Assembly: GCA_035048495.1 (NCBI GenBank)
Contig: CM068548.1
Coordinates: 13,567,464 to 13,631,463 of the forward strand
Length of the DNA stretch: 64,000 bases
Source of the DNA: Euptelea pleiosperma
Lineage: Eukaryota > Streptophyta > Magnoliopsida > Ranunculales > Eupteleaceae
Direction: 5' to 3'
In this document: one piece after another, positions 10,601 through 21,430 of the stretch
Position numbering within the stretch: the stretch's first letter is position 1
Layout of the letters: every line of letters starts with the position of its first letter
Made by a program: the position numbers and the translations under genes
The notes under the pieces: generated by a model
What the model was told of the DNA's origin: nothing
What the model saw: the letters and a program-made list of their open reading frames with translations, nothing else
The model's database searches: none

Positions 10601-11978
10601 TGGCACTCATGATGATAAGTAGAAATTTATTGCTATCATGCTGTAAACATTGAGATTATGAGTTTTGAGATCCAAGAACTTTTTAAGGTGGCATCTGTCC
10701 AACTTGGTATCAATGGGTGGAGCTGGAGATTGAGTTAGGCATTTATCGATTTATTGTCTTCGACAGTTTGAGGGATGATGCTTGAGGTCCGTGGACTTGA
10801 AGCTTGATGGCATTCCTCACTCTCTATTACTATTAGAAGATTAACTTCTGATATACCCCATGGAGCTCATTAATGAATCCAGAAACCATCTGCAAACTGT
10901 TAATCGAGGACCTTCCCTATGGACCTTCCAATGCCCTTTAGAGACCACTATCAGGGAAGAACATCTGAGGCTATAGTACTCATTGATTATGCTTGGGACT
11001 ACTAAGGTGAAAAGACAGTACATGGAGAATGAATTCAAGTGGATTTTGATTATTTTAACTGTTAGTGGGTTCTTTTTTATTCCTTTACATGGAGGAGAGC
11101 TCTTGGCTTCCGCAATAGGGGTAAAGTGGATTCTGTTTACTGATCAAAAAGAAAAACGTGGATGCTGTTCTAGTTTCTTGCTATGGCTCTAGGTGGACAT
11201 GAACTGCATGCATCTTGTTTTAACAATTCTTGACCTGAACTATCTGAAAATATTTTAAACTTGAGAAACTTGGTGACGTTCATACCATTTCAGGTCACAC
11301 ATCGATCCTTAATTACATCTTCAATGTCATTAAGATTCAGTCCTTAATGAAGATTCTTTGGACCACCACCAGTACCTCTTTTGAAGTTGGATTCTCTTCT
11401 TTGATTTGATCTACTGGCTCATAAATTATGGTTCTGGTCATTATGTATTAGAAATGAACTTAAGTTTTCTCTTTTCTTTGTCATCTCTCTTCTTTTCTAC
11501 ATTCATATTTGTATGACGCTGTTCTTTTCTTTTTCTTCTTTTTTGTTAGGTAATATGACAGTTTTTTTTCCCTTACTAATGCAAATTGTGGGATCTCACT
11601 TAAATACATATTCAGGGCTCAACTTCTTTGTAGTGTTTTCTTTGTTTTACTTTTCTCCATTCAATTGCCTTGATGGATAAATAACTTTTTGTTGGGCGCT
11701 TCAGGTACATAGTGAGCAAGCCTCAACATTGGAACCCTAACCACAGTGTAGTGGTGAAGGAGATTGAGGATGTGAACAAGATGAAGATGGCTCTCTATGT
11801 TACTCACACCATGAACCATCAGAACATGGGAGAGAAGACCAATCGCAGATCCGAACTAGTCTTCGAGCTGAAGAAAATATTCGAAGATCTCTCTATAAAA
11901 TATCATCTCCTGCCTCAAGAAGTTCACCTTAGCTATGTCGGTTCCGCAGCAACAGCACCAATGAGCATTGGACATTGA
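7633..11978 (+). CDS. MSL10: Mechanosensitive ion channel, MscS-like (MSL10 type)
   Basis: The protein is a plasma-membrane channel of the plant MscS-like family that opens under membrane tension. Five exons were read from splice sites: 7633-9095, 9182-9305, 9863-10156, 10231-10433 and 11705-11978 (TGA). They give 785 aa, against about 734 remembered for Arabidopsis MSL10. The ATG at 7633 (MDANGKA) is the first in frame; the upstream TTG at 7606 is not a start. A long polar N-terminus contains SPEISK and SKPKSRFVEPPGPP, typical of MSL8-10. Membrane segments lie near residues 208-231, 244-270, 291-312, 329-347, 559-580 and 583-618. The last contains the pore-lining MscS stretch ending in MHPFDVGDRCVVDG. 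The soluble C-terminal domain includes KPQHWNPNHSVVVKEIE. Intron 4 is 1.27 kb and holds no recognised gene. The exact paralogue (MSL9 or MSL10) is uncertain. Confidence 0.93.
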
Positions 11979-12748
11979 TGAACACTCTATGACTCCAGAG
12001 ATTCTCTTAATGTGATTCAAGTACGATCCTTTCTTCCTCTTTTAATTTCATTTCTAGTTAAGTAAACTTATACGATGTACTCAGAGGTTCAAATCCCTGA
12101 CATTGGCTCCATAAAATATGACAAACGGCCCCCTTTCCTAATTCTTTCCTAATCCTTTCCTAATTCTTTGTGGTTACTTTTTCGTGGAGAAAGTTCGAGT
12201 CTTAGTAACTAAGCCCAAGAGTTCACCTTTTGTGAACCTAACACTGGCTGAACTACTTTTTTTTTTCCAATCTCAAAGACTCGCAATCTTCTTGACTATA
12301 AGTGTCTTTCTCTGCTCAATTTATGCTGAAGATGTCTTTGGTGGTGTGAGATTCACAAACACCGTCCTCAAGGTCCAAGTGACCATCACACCAGATGCTC
12401 TATCACTATTCAATTGCTTGGTTCACAGTGATTAAAACTGTAAACAAAAACATCCATTGCAAAGACCATTTAATGTAGTAGCTCCCAAACTACCAAATTG
12501 GGCACCAGGATGACTTCTCCTGTGTTTCTTTCTTATGAATGCAAAGGTTACCAGTTCTTGTGACATTGATGGTTTTGGATTTCTTTTGCATTGTGAATGC
12601 AGGTGAAAATGAGAGAATAGTGAAGATCTCTTTCATTTATGCATAAAGGAAGTTCAGGACAGCAGGTGATTAAGGACAACTTGGTGAAAATTATTTAAGC
12701 TGGATTGAATCAGTTGGTTTTGGTCTATCATTGTAAGAAGGAAAAAAA

Positions 12749-13001
12749 AATGGCATGTTCATATGGTCCAAGGCGGCTGAAGAATGTAGAGGTCTTTTCT
12801 TTGAAGACTTTGTAATCCATTGGGATCGCTTATGCTCTAGAGAAGATCGGTAGTTCCTGTTTTGCTTTTCTTTTCGTTTGTTGGGCTCGCCTCAAGTAGG
12901 TCTTCTCGACTAATTAGGTATTTGTATTTGCTTCGGTTTTTGGCCATGGGGCCTTAATAAAGTCTACACTTACCAAAAAAAAAAAAAATGGCATGTTCAT
13001 A
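12749..13001 (+). mobile_element. 5'-truncated LINE 3' end (or SINE) with 15-bp target duplication
   Basis: AATGGCATGTTCATA occurs at 12749-12763 and again at 12987-13001. Between them is about 220 bp of non-coding sequence ending CTTACC plus a 14-A tail (12975-12988). A poly(A) tail bounded by a long direct repeat is the signature of target-primed reverse transcription. It lies about 0.8 kb downstream of the MSL10-like stop codon, possibly within or just past its 3' end. Confidence 0.8.
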
Positions 13002-14040
13002 CAACAGAGACGACTGTACAATGAAAAGCATGGATTTGATCTTTGACTATCCATTTCAATTAGGTGTGTTCATATCAGTTTGTAATGTCATATTGGATTT
13101 ATTTTTCATTTTGTCATGCATTCTCTTTAAAACCATGGATTTGGCTTCTCTTGTTACAAACTCGATGAGTCAACTCGTGACTTTGCCGAGTTGCTACCCA
13201 TCAATATAACCTCAGCTATGTTTGATTGAAAATAGGAATGCTATTGCTTCAGTGCTACTCTCATGAGCATAAAAAAATAAAAGACATTTAGTCGCCCTTT
13301 TTTGTCGGACACGTGTCGATGTAAGAATGTTTTGAAAAATTTACAGCACCCTCTATTACCGCCCATGTAAGGTTGCTGATTGTGCAAGTCATGATCAGGC
13401 TTATGTTTTCTTCATCGTATTTTGCTACTAGTTTACAATGCAGGTTCAAACAATCGACCTCACCATTGCATCACAAGGCAAAATCTTCATGAGCTATATG
13501 GGTTGAACCCATGTTCGAGCTTATGTTTAGGGCCTCATCTTCCTCTGGATAGATGGTAAGCTGAGATCAAACCTGTGCCGTTTGATTGAATGATGGGTTC
13601 AATCCCAGTACTTGGATAGCACGTATCAACTCTAATGTAACTTGAAATTCCCATTTTTGTGGTTGGCTTATTGAGGAGCCAACACCGATTCTGCAATCCA
13701 TGGTGTTTGAACCTGTAAGATCATACGGCTTGTGAGCTATACCCCAACTAAAATTGTGAAAATTGGTAGAGTCCACATCTTGACCCACCCGTTCTGAGAT
13801 TGTAAATCAAAGGATTATCATGCTCGTGTCAGATGTAAATTTGTGTTCCTTTTGAACCACTTGGTTGTTCCGTTAATTTATCATCATCATTGTCGCAACG
13901 GAAGTGTGGCCCGCCAATCCCGATCACCCAATCAAATGGTTCACACTTGGATGAGCCATTCATGGTGGGTCCTAGATAACAGACCCCGGATGCAAACATT
14001 TTGTATTCCCGTATCATTCTCACCCCCCCATCACCAATCT
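13002..14040. other. Intergenic, no gene recognised
   Basis: Short open frames on both strands have no recognisable domain. I see no repeats of note. The right end leads into the psbX promoter. Confidence 0.5.
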
Positions 14041-14091
14041 GACGTGGCACCCCATAAGAGCCAATTTCAACTTCAAGGGGATAACCTTATC
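14041..14091 (+). promoter_or_regulatory. Putative light-responsive module upstream of psbX
   Basis: GACGTGGCA (14041-14049, G-box-like ACGTGGC) is followed by GATAACCTTATC (14080-14091), in which an I-box core GATAA faces an inverted CTTATC. G-box plus I-box pairs are typical of nuclear photosynthesis gene promoters. They lie about 210-260 bp before the ATG. Function is inferred from motifs only. Confidence 0.4.
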
Positions 14092-14298
14092 CTCTAATAC
14101 CGAATGGAGAAGTAGCCACGGAGGCTAAAGGGAGATGACCTGGCAGCTGAGATCTCAATTTTCCACCTCTCATCACATCCCCTCTGCTATCTCTATCTAT
14201 CTAAGCCTCTTCTCCTCCAATTCTCATCATAACAGCAACAAATCCTTAGACGTCAATAGGAATCACAACTTCGAAGAAGAAGAGAGAGCTGAAGAGAG

Positions 14299-14673
14299 AT
14301 GGCATCCACTTCGGCGGTTTCCATGGCAATGCCGTTAACTTCTGCAGGCCACAAAAGGCTTCCGCCGAGCTCAGACACTTTCTTCAAGCCAGTGCCCGTG
14401 AGGCCGTCGAAGGCGATTGCATCGACTTCATCGAAAGCCAATGCAAGGCTCCAAGTCCATGCATCGTTTAAGGAGAAGGCTGTTACAGGCTTGACTGCCG
14501 CTGCTCTGACGATTTCCATGGTTATCCCTGAGGTGGCTGAGGCTGCTGATTCTGGAGTCTCTCCGTCTCTCAAGAACTTCTTGCTCAGTATTGTTGCTGG
14601 AGGAGTTGTGCTCGGTGTAATTGTCGGGGCTGTCGTTGGCGTTGCCAACTTTGACCCCGTCAAGCGGACCTGA
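14299..14673 (+). CDS. psbX: Photosystem II reaction centre subunit X (PsbX), chloroplast precursor
   Basis: This is a small single-span thylakoid protein of the photosystem II core, bound near cytochrome b559 and affecting plastoquinone turnover. The gene is intronless and encodes 124 aa. The N-terminus is a bipartite targeting sequence: a Ser/Ala-rich stromal transit part (about residues 1-52), then a hydrophobic thylakoid signal ending VAEAA. The mature subunit of about 42 aa starts near residue 83. It has the membrane helix [20 protein letters not shown] and the invariant tail NFDPVKRT. The start codon lies in ...GAGAGATGGC. It is convergent with RPA1, with 815 bp between the stop codons. 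The antisense open frame over it is a shadow. Confidence 0.96.
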   Translation: MASTSAVSMAMPLTSAGHKRLPPSSDTFFKPVPVRPSKAIASTSSKANARLQVHASFKEKAVTGLTAAALTISMVIPEVAEAADSGVSPSLKNFLLSIVAGGVVLGVIVGAVVGVANFDPVKRT

Positions 14674-15013
14674 GAAAATCTGAAAATGCTGGAAATTTTC
14701 TTTTCTTTTTTCTCTTCATATGATGCTTAAGCAATGATCTCTGTATTGTCATGTTCGTTTATGTTTGTAATCTGTAACTTATTTAGCTGTAATTTGGTCT
14801 GAAGATTTTCGGTTTAGCACATCAAACAAACTTCTTTCTCTGAAGCACCAGTAAGCATTTCCTTTTTACATAATCTCACAACTTCATAAAATAGGTGAAA
14901 TACCCATTTCCTGAACCTCAATTCCAAGAAAAAAAAATTCAGCTAAAGACGTAATCAACCTCTCAGCTGAATTACATCGAGATTCTTGTACTGGCCAGCA
15001 GTTATACATCCAA

Positions 15014-15285
15014 TGCAAATGTCAGTCAGTATCTAACAAGCAAATCAAGAGATTTCAATAATCCAGATAGTTAAAAAAAAATAAAAAATTCCAGGATAAA
15101 ATTGAGATCTGGTTTGAAGTTTTGAGGCATCCTTATTCCTTCCTGGTTAATTCTTCTTATTAGTGTAGGTATCAACACAAATGCCAGTCAGTATCTAACA
15201 AGCAGATCGATAGATTTCAATAACCCAGATGGTTAAACCAAATAATAAAAAAAATTGAGATTTTGTTGGAAGGTTTTGAGACATA
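15014..15285. repeat. Two ~105-bp direct repeats between convergent genes
   Basis: Copies at about 15014-15122 and 15177-15285 share AAATGYCAGTCAGTATCTAA, CAAGC, GATTTCAATAA and a GTTTTGAGRCATMC end, 163 bp apart. They lie in the shared 3' region of psbX and RPA1. The remainder of 14674-15488 is 3' UTR-like and shows nothing else. Confidence 0.65.
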
Positions 15286-15488
15286 CACTGCAGTTAGTAT
15301 TTCCAGTTCCTGATTTACAAGTAACAGCACCTCCTTCGCTGAAAGGTGGCCGTGATTGAATTTTCGTTCATTTATTTGAAGAATCACCAACTCTCCTTAC
15401 AATGTTAGGTTGTCCCCCATGAAGTATAAAGCCTAGTCCTGTTCCCTTTTTCCCCCACAATAAAAGCTACCAAAGTAACTTTCACTCT

Positions 15489-17691
15489 TTATAGAGAGAC
15501 CTTCGAAATCAAATCAAGTAGGTATCTACTCTCGGCAGATGAATTAACTTTCTCTGCCTTAGTAACAGTTATCTTCACCTTCTGTTCTTCACCATAGACT
15601 TCTTCTTTGATTTTAAGCCTGAACAGATGCTGGTTAAAAAGACTACGACGGATAATTTCTTCAAACCTTACGTCATCTTGCTCTTCGTATTTCAACAAGT
15701 ACAACTCCTTTGCTGAGCAGCCCAAGATCTCCTCCCCCGACTCCTGGAAAGCCGTCACCCAAGTCAGTCCTGTATGGTCTTGCACTTGAGCTTGAAGAAG
15801 ATATCTGTAATCACACTCCTCAAAGTCTTGATTGCACCTCTCGCATTGCCATCTTGTGTCTCCTGACCTCACCACTTTCTTACAGCACTGTCTATCTCCA
15901 ATCATCAATGGGCAAGCTGTGTAACAGAAATTATCTGTCTTAATGAATGATACTGATGCCTTTACTGTGACCCAATCAGGTTTATCTGCCCTTCCAAGAC
16001 CTTCATCTTTAATCTGAGACACCGTTATACGAATCTCATTCTTTTGCCCCCCTGGCATAGTGTCTCTAGAGATGGACAGAGAAGCAGCATTCTTTCCCCC
16101 TCTGTCAAACCATTCTCTCAAGCTACGGGCCTCTGGGAAATCTGGATTTATGAAGAGCTGGCTGGTAGAAATCGTCCCTATTGATTTCCCACTGAAGTCA
16201 TTTACCCTCCCAGCCTTAACAGCTAAAACTGGGGAAAAACCAGAATCAAGCATCTCTTGCAGCTCCTTACCTTCCTTGTTGCAGAACTCCCCCCAGAGGG
16301 TTAGCTCAACACTCCGGCCAGATCCATCCTTTAGGTTCAGAATTCTTCTCTGAGTTTCCATACCGTTCTTCCTCAAGATAGGGACAGAAGGATTAACAGA
16401 TGTCACAATACCAATAATATCCAATATGGAACTGTTCTCGGCATTCTCAATCTCACTGATAGATCTGAAAGAGAACTGCTGCTTCGGTATTGAGTCGTCT
16501 TCATCCGGGTAAAGCTCCACTGTTGAGGTCGCCTCCAAGAATATCTCCCATTCATTCTTAAGATGGTTGAAGTTCTTCTGAGCAGGTTTTAAGCTTCCCT
16601 TTGATATCAAGTAGACTTTACCAACCTCAATAGAATCGTAAAAACGGTCAACTACAGCATTGAAGCAGGTCACTCGTATTTCTCCTCCTTCAGAGTCAAG
16701 GAGGTCGAAGGAGAAGACCTTCCCATCTCCCCTGGCATTGTTGTAGCGGCGGAGATCTCCTTTAGCAGTTACTCTTGCCTTGATTGCCCATCGCCCCTGA
16801 TAAGGATTTAAAGCAGCAATTGGGATTATTCGGGCAGGGGCCTCATTCTTCACAATGGCCCCATGATTTCTATAATTTGGAGGAGGTTGGTACGGAGGTT
16901 GAACAGTTGGGCGGAAGCTCTGCGTCTTATTACTATTCTGTGGAACCGAATTATTATTGGAAATCCGTGGTGGGTGTTCAGACTTGTTATCAGACGAATC
17001 AGATTCCATGAACAGTTTCGGGTTCCCAATTATCTCACAATCTGGGATTATGGTTTCCATGTTCAGTACCACAATAATCCTGTACAGTACACACGAAAAT
17101 TAGAACAGGAAAACAAAATTTTCTCCAAAATTTCAAAGAAAATAACATGGAAGCTAGCCAATTTCATTAAATGAGACAACATATCTGCTGTTAAAACATC
17201 TAAGGCAAACAAGTAATTCAAAAAAAATTCAGGAGATTTTGGTAATTTGCTTCATTTTAATAATTTTCCTCTCCCGTTTATTCCAAGCTTCTACTCTAGC
17301 CCGTCCGAAGTCTGACTCGGATAACGACCAAAGCCGAACCAAGTTGAGCAGACGAGTCACGACTAGTTAACACCGATTGAAGAAAATTAGCTAAGAAAAT
17401 TTCAATCGAGCAACATAGATCAGGAGCTTACTTGCGAGTTTGAACAGTACTGCAGATATAATCGATCAATTGAACCACCGATCCCTTACGAACTCTACCA
17501 GTCTTCACACGATCGTTGAGCTGAGTCGCCAGCATTGCTTGCTGAGTCGAAACGGAATCGGATAAGAGAAGCCGATACCGATCTTGTGAAGTTCCTATAA
17601 GCTTGATGTCTAAGACCTGAACAAGGGGCTTTAAGTTCACATCACCTCCATTTACAGCCGAGATTGCGTTAGGTGTGAGATTTACAGGCAT
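15489..17691 (-). CDS. RPA1: Replication protein A 70 kDa DNA-binding subunit (RPA1)
   Basis: This is the large subunit of the heterotrimeric single-stranded DNA-binding complex used in replication, repair and meiotic recombination. Two exons (17691-17432 and 17079-15489) encode 616 aa; plant RPA1 proteins are about 600-650 aa. The N-terminal OB fold (MPVNLTPNAIS..., about residues 1-110) is followed by a Pro/Asn-rich linker. Then come DNA-binding domain A (from about residue 175, YQGRWAIKARVT), domain B and domain C. Domain C contains a zinc ribbon near residues 474-506 (CPL...CC...WQCERCN). The exon junction is AA|G, supported by GTAAGC and TACAG splice sites. Plants carry several RPA1 paralogues (A-E); the class cannot be fixed here. 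Confidence 0.95.
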
Positions 17692-18394
17692 TTTGTAGAT
17701 CTGAAAAACCTAGAAAGTTTCAATGAGAGAATCGAAACCAGAATCAGATAAGATGACCTGAATACACTAAAAAACGAAGAGAAGGAAAAGATTGAATTCC
17801 AAACCGTGAATTACTCAAGTCTAGGGTTTGGAAGATCGACAAATCGAAAATGAACAAAGAAATTTGAAGATTATGAACTTTACAATGAAAATGTTCTACA
17901 AAATCAGGAAACAGAAAAGTTCGAGGAAGATATTTGATAAAAAACTGGGGTTTCTGGGGGTCGGAAATCCTGTGAAATGCAGAAACTAAAAAATCGAAAC
18001 GAGATTTGCGGAGGCGCGGTTAAGGATCAAAATGAGAGAGTAGAAGCTCTTGTTATACGGATCAAAAATCCTAGATTCTTTGTTCGAAAACGTATAGAAG
18101 AGATTGAGACGAGAATTGCAGCGACGAGAAGGTCTCGAAGCTTATTAGGGTTTTGAGAGATTTTAATGGCGGGGAAAAGACAAGGAGCCAACCGACTCAA
18201 AGACCTTTGAACGGGTTGAGAATTTGACATAAATAAGCGAAAGAAGCGACGGATGCATCTTGCATAAAGACATATATACCCTTATAATCTTCCAATATTA
18301 TTAATGGATATCGGATATCCCTACCGTTGCGAACCAGAACAGATATTGTCAAAGGGTACTGACGTAATTTGATTTTCCGGAGATGATAGCACAG
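17692..18394. other. RPA1 upstream region and spacer
   Basis: This is the 5' side of RPA1 and holds its leader and promoter. AGGGTTT-type motifs occur (TAGGGTTTGG near 17822, TTAGGGTTTTG near 18145), resembling telo-boxes of cell-cycle genes. No further gene is visible. Confidence 0.4.
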
Positions 18395-18735
18395 GACTAG
18401 AACTTTGCTGACGGGCGTCCACAGTATGAGCCACGTGGAAGGTTTTTAGAGACCACTGACGGTATAAAAGTTTGGCCCAGCCCTAGGTGGACCTACATAC
18501 CAAAGTTAGCCTGATGAGTGATTTTAAACCTTTGGATCTTTGCAAATGCTCAAATAAACGGTTAAAAATGAACCCATCAAAACGACTCCAATCCAACGCT
18601 AAGAAATCACTAATCAGGCCTAATTTTTGTCTGTAGGTCCACCTAGGGTTGTGCCAAACATCCATACGGTCAGAGATCTCTAAGAGTGTGTCATGTGGCA
18701 TAAACTATGGGCTGTCAGCAAAGTTCTTCTCGATA
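18395..18735. mobile_element. MITE family A copy with GAACTTTGCTGAC ends
   Basis: The left end CTAGAACTTTGCTGAC is mirrored by GTCAGCAAAGTTCTTC on the right. The core has CAGTATGAGCCACGTGG and CCAGCCCTAGGTGGACC, mirrored by GGTCCACCTAGGGTTGTGCC and GTGTCATGTGGC. Non-coding, about 340 bp. Confidence 0.7.
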
Positions 18736-18895
18736 ACACAATAAACTTGACCAAGAAAAGGAAAATGTTCGGGTATATGATACACCATTGTCTACCTTGT
18801 GATCAATGATGATGGAGCAGGGAGCAAGTCCTAATCCTTGTGAGTTGTGGTGGATCACACTTCTCGATCATCAACTAAGCATGAAGTTAGTGGTG

Positions 18896-19374
18896 GCTTC
18901 TTACTGTTGATCCTAAAAAAATGGACTATAGTGGATTATTGTGTTATGTGTAAGGCAAACGAAAAAAAACATCAAACATTTTCTTGTTCATTGTGAGTTT
19001 GCCAACAGGTTTGATGTTTCTTTCTTTCTAGTCTCGGAGAGTTGGCCGAAGATTATTTTGTCAGCCAGGGACAAGATGCTTTGGAAGTTAATGCCAATGA
19101 CTATTATATGGGAGTGTGGTTGGAGAGGAATGGAAGAACATTTCAGGGTAAGAGTGCTCTTTCCAGGAAGTGATTTTAAACATCAAGACTCTTTTACTCA
19201 GTTGGAGAAACATCTCTCATGAGATGAGGGGTACTTTTTTTTAGGGACATGGTCTCTAGCTTTGATCGTATTTTACTGTAACTTCTTTCGGCTCTTATCT
19301 TTTTTTGGGTGTACTCTGGGATCTTCTCGATCTACTTCTATCAATATATTTTGGACTTATAAAAAAAAAAAGAA
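18896..19374 (+). mobile_element. 5'-truncated LINE (RNase H/zf-RVT region to poly(A)) with 12-bp target duplication
   Basis: AAGTTAGTGGTG occurs at 18884-18895 and 19375-19386, flanking a 479-bp insert that ends in an A-rich tail (from 19361). The 93-codon frame from 18941 contains KNIKHFLVHCEFANRF and LWKLMPMTIIWECGWRG. It resembles the zinc-binding reverse-transcriptase tail (zf-RVT) of plant L1-type elements. The fragment is dead on arrival: it has no reverse transcriptase core. Confidence 0.8.
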
Positions 19375-19452
19375 AAGTTAGTGGTGATGAAAGAAAAAGC
19401 CGCTCCCAATATCACCATCTTATAGAATAAATCTACCATCAATGTCGTGAGG

Positions 19453-19675
19453 GATGATAGTATGAGCCATGTGGCACACTTTTAGAGACCACTGACTGTA
19501 TAAATGTTAGGCCCATCCCTAGGTGGACCTACAGACCACGGTTAAAAATAAACCCATTAAAACGACTCCAATCCATGGGTTAGTAATCACTAATCACGAT
19601 TAGTACCTAGGGATGGGCCTAACATTTATTCGGTCAGTGGTTTCTAAGAGTGTGCCATGTAGCGTATACTGTCCG
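19453..19675. mobile_element. MITE family A copy, short
   Basis: ATAGTATGAGCCATGTGGCA at the left and GTGTGCCATGTAGCGTATAC at the right, with GCCCATCCCTAGGTGGACC mirrored by CCTAGGGATGGGCC. The centre is deleted compared with longer copies. Confidence 0.65.
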
Positions 19676-19834
19676 ACCTTTGTCAAAGATTTATTCCATC
19701 CTAAAAGATTCTAATTTAGCTAACACTAGACCGGAGTGTGATGTCGTTTGGATCGACCCAAGCATAAGTTGGGCTTGGGCCTAATACTTAAAAATGAACT
19801 AGGCCTATATTTATCATTTTGTGCAGTCATGAAC

Positions 19835-20045
19835 TTAAAAAACGGCAGTTGCAACGGAAATGCCCGTTACGTTATTTCAAAAATGCAGCCCAAAACAAAA
19901 AAAAAAAAAACAGGCTTAGCGTTACAAGGCCGTTATATTGGGAAAAATACTATAAGCGAAGTAATTTTGAAAAATAAATTAAAATAAAAATATATTTTTT
20001 TACTGAGATGCGACCATTATAACGGACGTATATTGAGTTATGTTA
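19835..20045. mobile_element. CCGTTATAAC-family MITE, degraded
   Basis: It contains CGGCAGTTGCAACGGAAATG, GCCGTTATATTG and TTATAACGGACG but no clear termini. Confidence 0.35.
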
Positions 20046-20116
20046 GCTATACTTTTTTCTTTCCCCAGCCACATCCCTAGTTTATCGATCACTTCGGTTT
20101 TTAAAACTCCCGTTTA

Positions 20117-20345
20117 TTTAAGGGTCGGGTTCAGGGGACTCCCTTTTTGGGACCCCTCTGGTGAGTCATGTGCTCGGCCATGGATTCTGAGAATCTAACG
20201 GAGGCTGATAGTGCTGAGCTGGCATTCACCTTTTTAACCCACGCTCAACCACCATTGGATTCTCTGAATCCACGGCTGAGCACACGACTCCCGAGATGGG
20301 TCACCAAAAGGGGGTCCTCGGAGCCTCAGCCTTTATTTAAACCCT
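20117..20345. mobile_element. Inverted-repeat MITE with GGGACYCCCTTTTTGG ends
   Basis: The left arm (GGGACTCCCTTTTTGG, GTGAGTCATGTGCTCGGCCA, TGGATTCTGAGAATC) is mirrored by the right arm (GATTCTCTGAATCC, GGCTGAGCACACGACTC, CCAAAAGGGGGTCC). It is outwardly flanked by TTATTTAAGGG and CCTTTATTTAAACCC. Non-coding. Confidence 0.6.
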
Positions 20346-20355
20346 TTTTAAAGAA

Positions 20356-21010
20356 GGATAAGTAGATTTTGGCACACCGAAGGCTGTTATCCTATAGGTA
20401 ATGATCAAGACTGGATTTGTAGCACTACAAACATTTGCGGCACTTGGCAGTGCAACATCCAACAAATATTTGCAGTAGACCCAATCCTTTTTGCCAAAAA
20501 ATAGTCTAAACAGCTGCAAACAATAGGCAAATGATGGGAAAAGATTCGCTGGTCCCAGGGAAAGCAAGGACCATGATTGAGAATTGGGGAAGCAAGGACC
20601 ATGATTGAGAATTGTTTGATCGTCAAAGAAGCGAAACATAATCAACTTGAATTCGGGACAACTATCTGTCGGGATAGCTATTTTCGAAGATTCCCCTCCC
20701 AAAACATCTGACACGTACGTCAAGGCCTAAACCCATCCCACATTAAACCCTTGTTTAGTTGGTTTAGGGTGGTTAACAAAGGGTAAGCGTCAGACATTTT
20801 CGGAGGGGACTTTCAAAGTTTGAAGGTCTCAGAGACCAGCGAATTTTTTCTCGGCAAATGACTCTCTCCTCCCCCATGTTCTACCCCAACAGCTCTCCCC
20901 TACCCAATCACACGAATATTTTCTCAACAAATGTTTATCATTGCAAACGTTTGATTATCAAATATTTGCCTACAAACATTTTCCTGCAAACTACAAACAC
21001 GATACCAAAC
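20356..21010. mobile_element. AAATATTTGC-type inverted-repeat element
   Basis: CAAATATTTGCAGTAGACCCAATC and CAATAGGCAAATGA on the left are shared with 28505-28742. The right end AAATATTTGCCTACAAACATTTTCCTGCAAA is also shared. Inside, a 24-bp segment (AAGCAAGGACCATGATTGAG...) is tandemly duplicated at about 20563-20611. Coding frames here are shadows. 21011-21430 is AT-rich spacer with an (ATC)n run near 21147. Confidence 0.5.
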
Positions 21011-21430
21011 ATTCTCCGGGATACTGGTTATGTAGAATTTGACGACGATCCACCATCTCTCACCTCAAAATTAACATGGCACGTGAGCAAGGAAATGGTA
21101 TACCCACCATTGGATGGGGCAAAAAACGTCAAAATTAGATGATGATCATCATCATCATCACCGTCCATTCTATAGACTAATGACTTAGTTTAAGAAAGAG
21201 AAATATATATAAAAAAACATTCATTAATTATAATCCAAATCTGAATGATAACCCATGACTTGTTCATATAAAATATAACTTTTGCTTTATTTATCTTTTT
21301 TTGAGTCCTACACCCACCACATGAAATCAACATGTTCAAGATCTTGTATAAATCAATTGATTTCTTTGATGAACTATTTCCTATATTTCTGTTCGTCCCA
21401 ACCCTTCACTCCTTGTACGCCAAATACTCC

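Noticed and set aside
14253..14663. Minus-strand frame of 136 codons
   Set aside because: Shadow of psbX on the opposite strand; low-complexity Ala/Thr/Ser composition.
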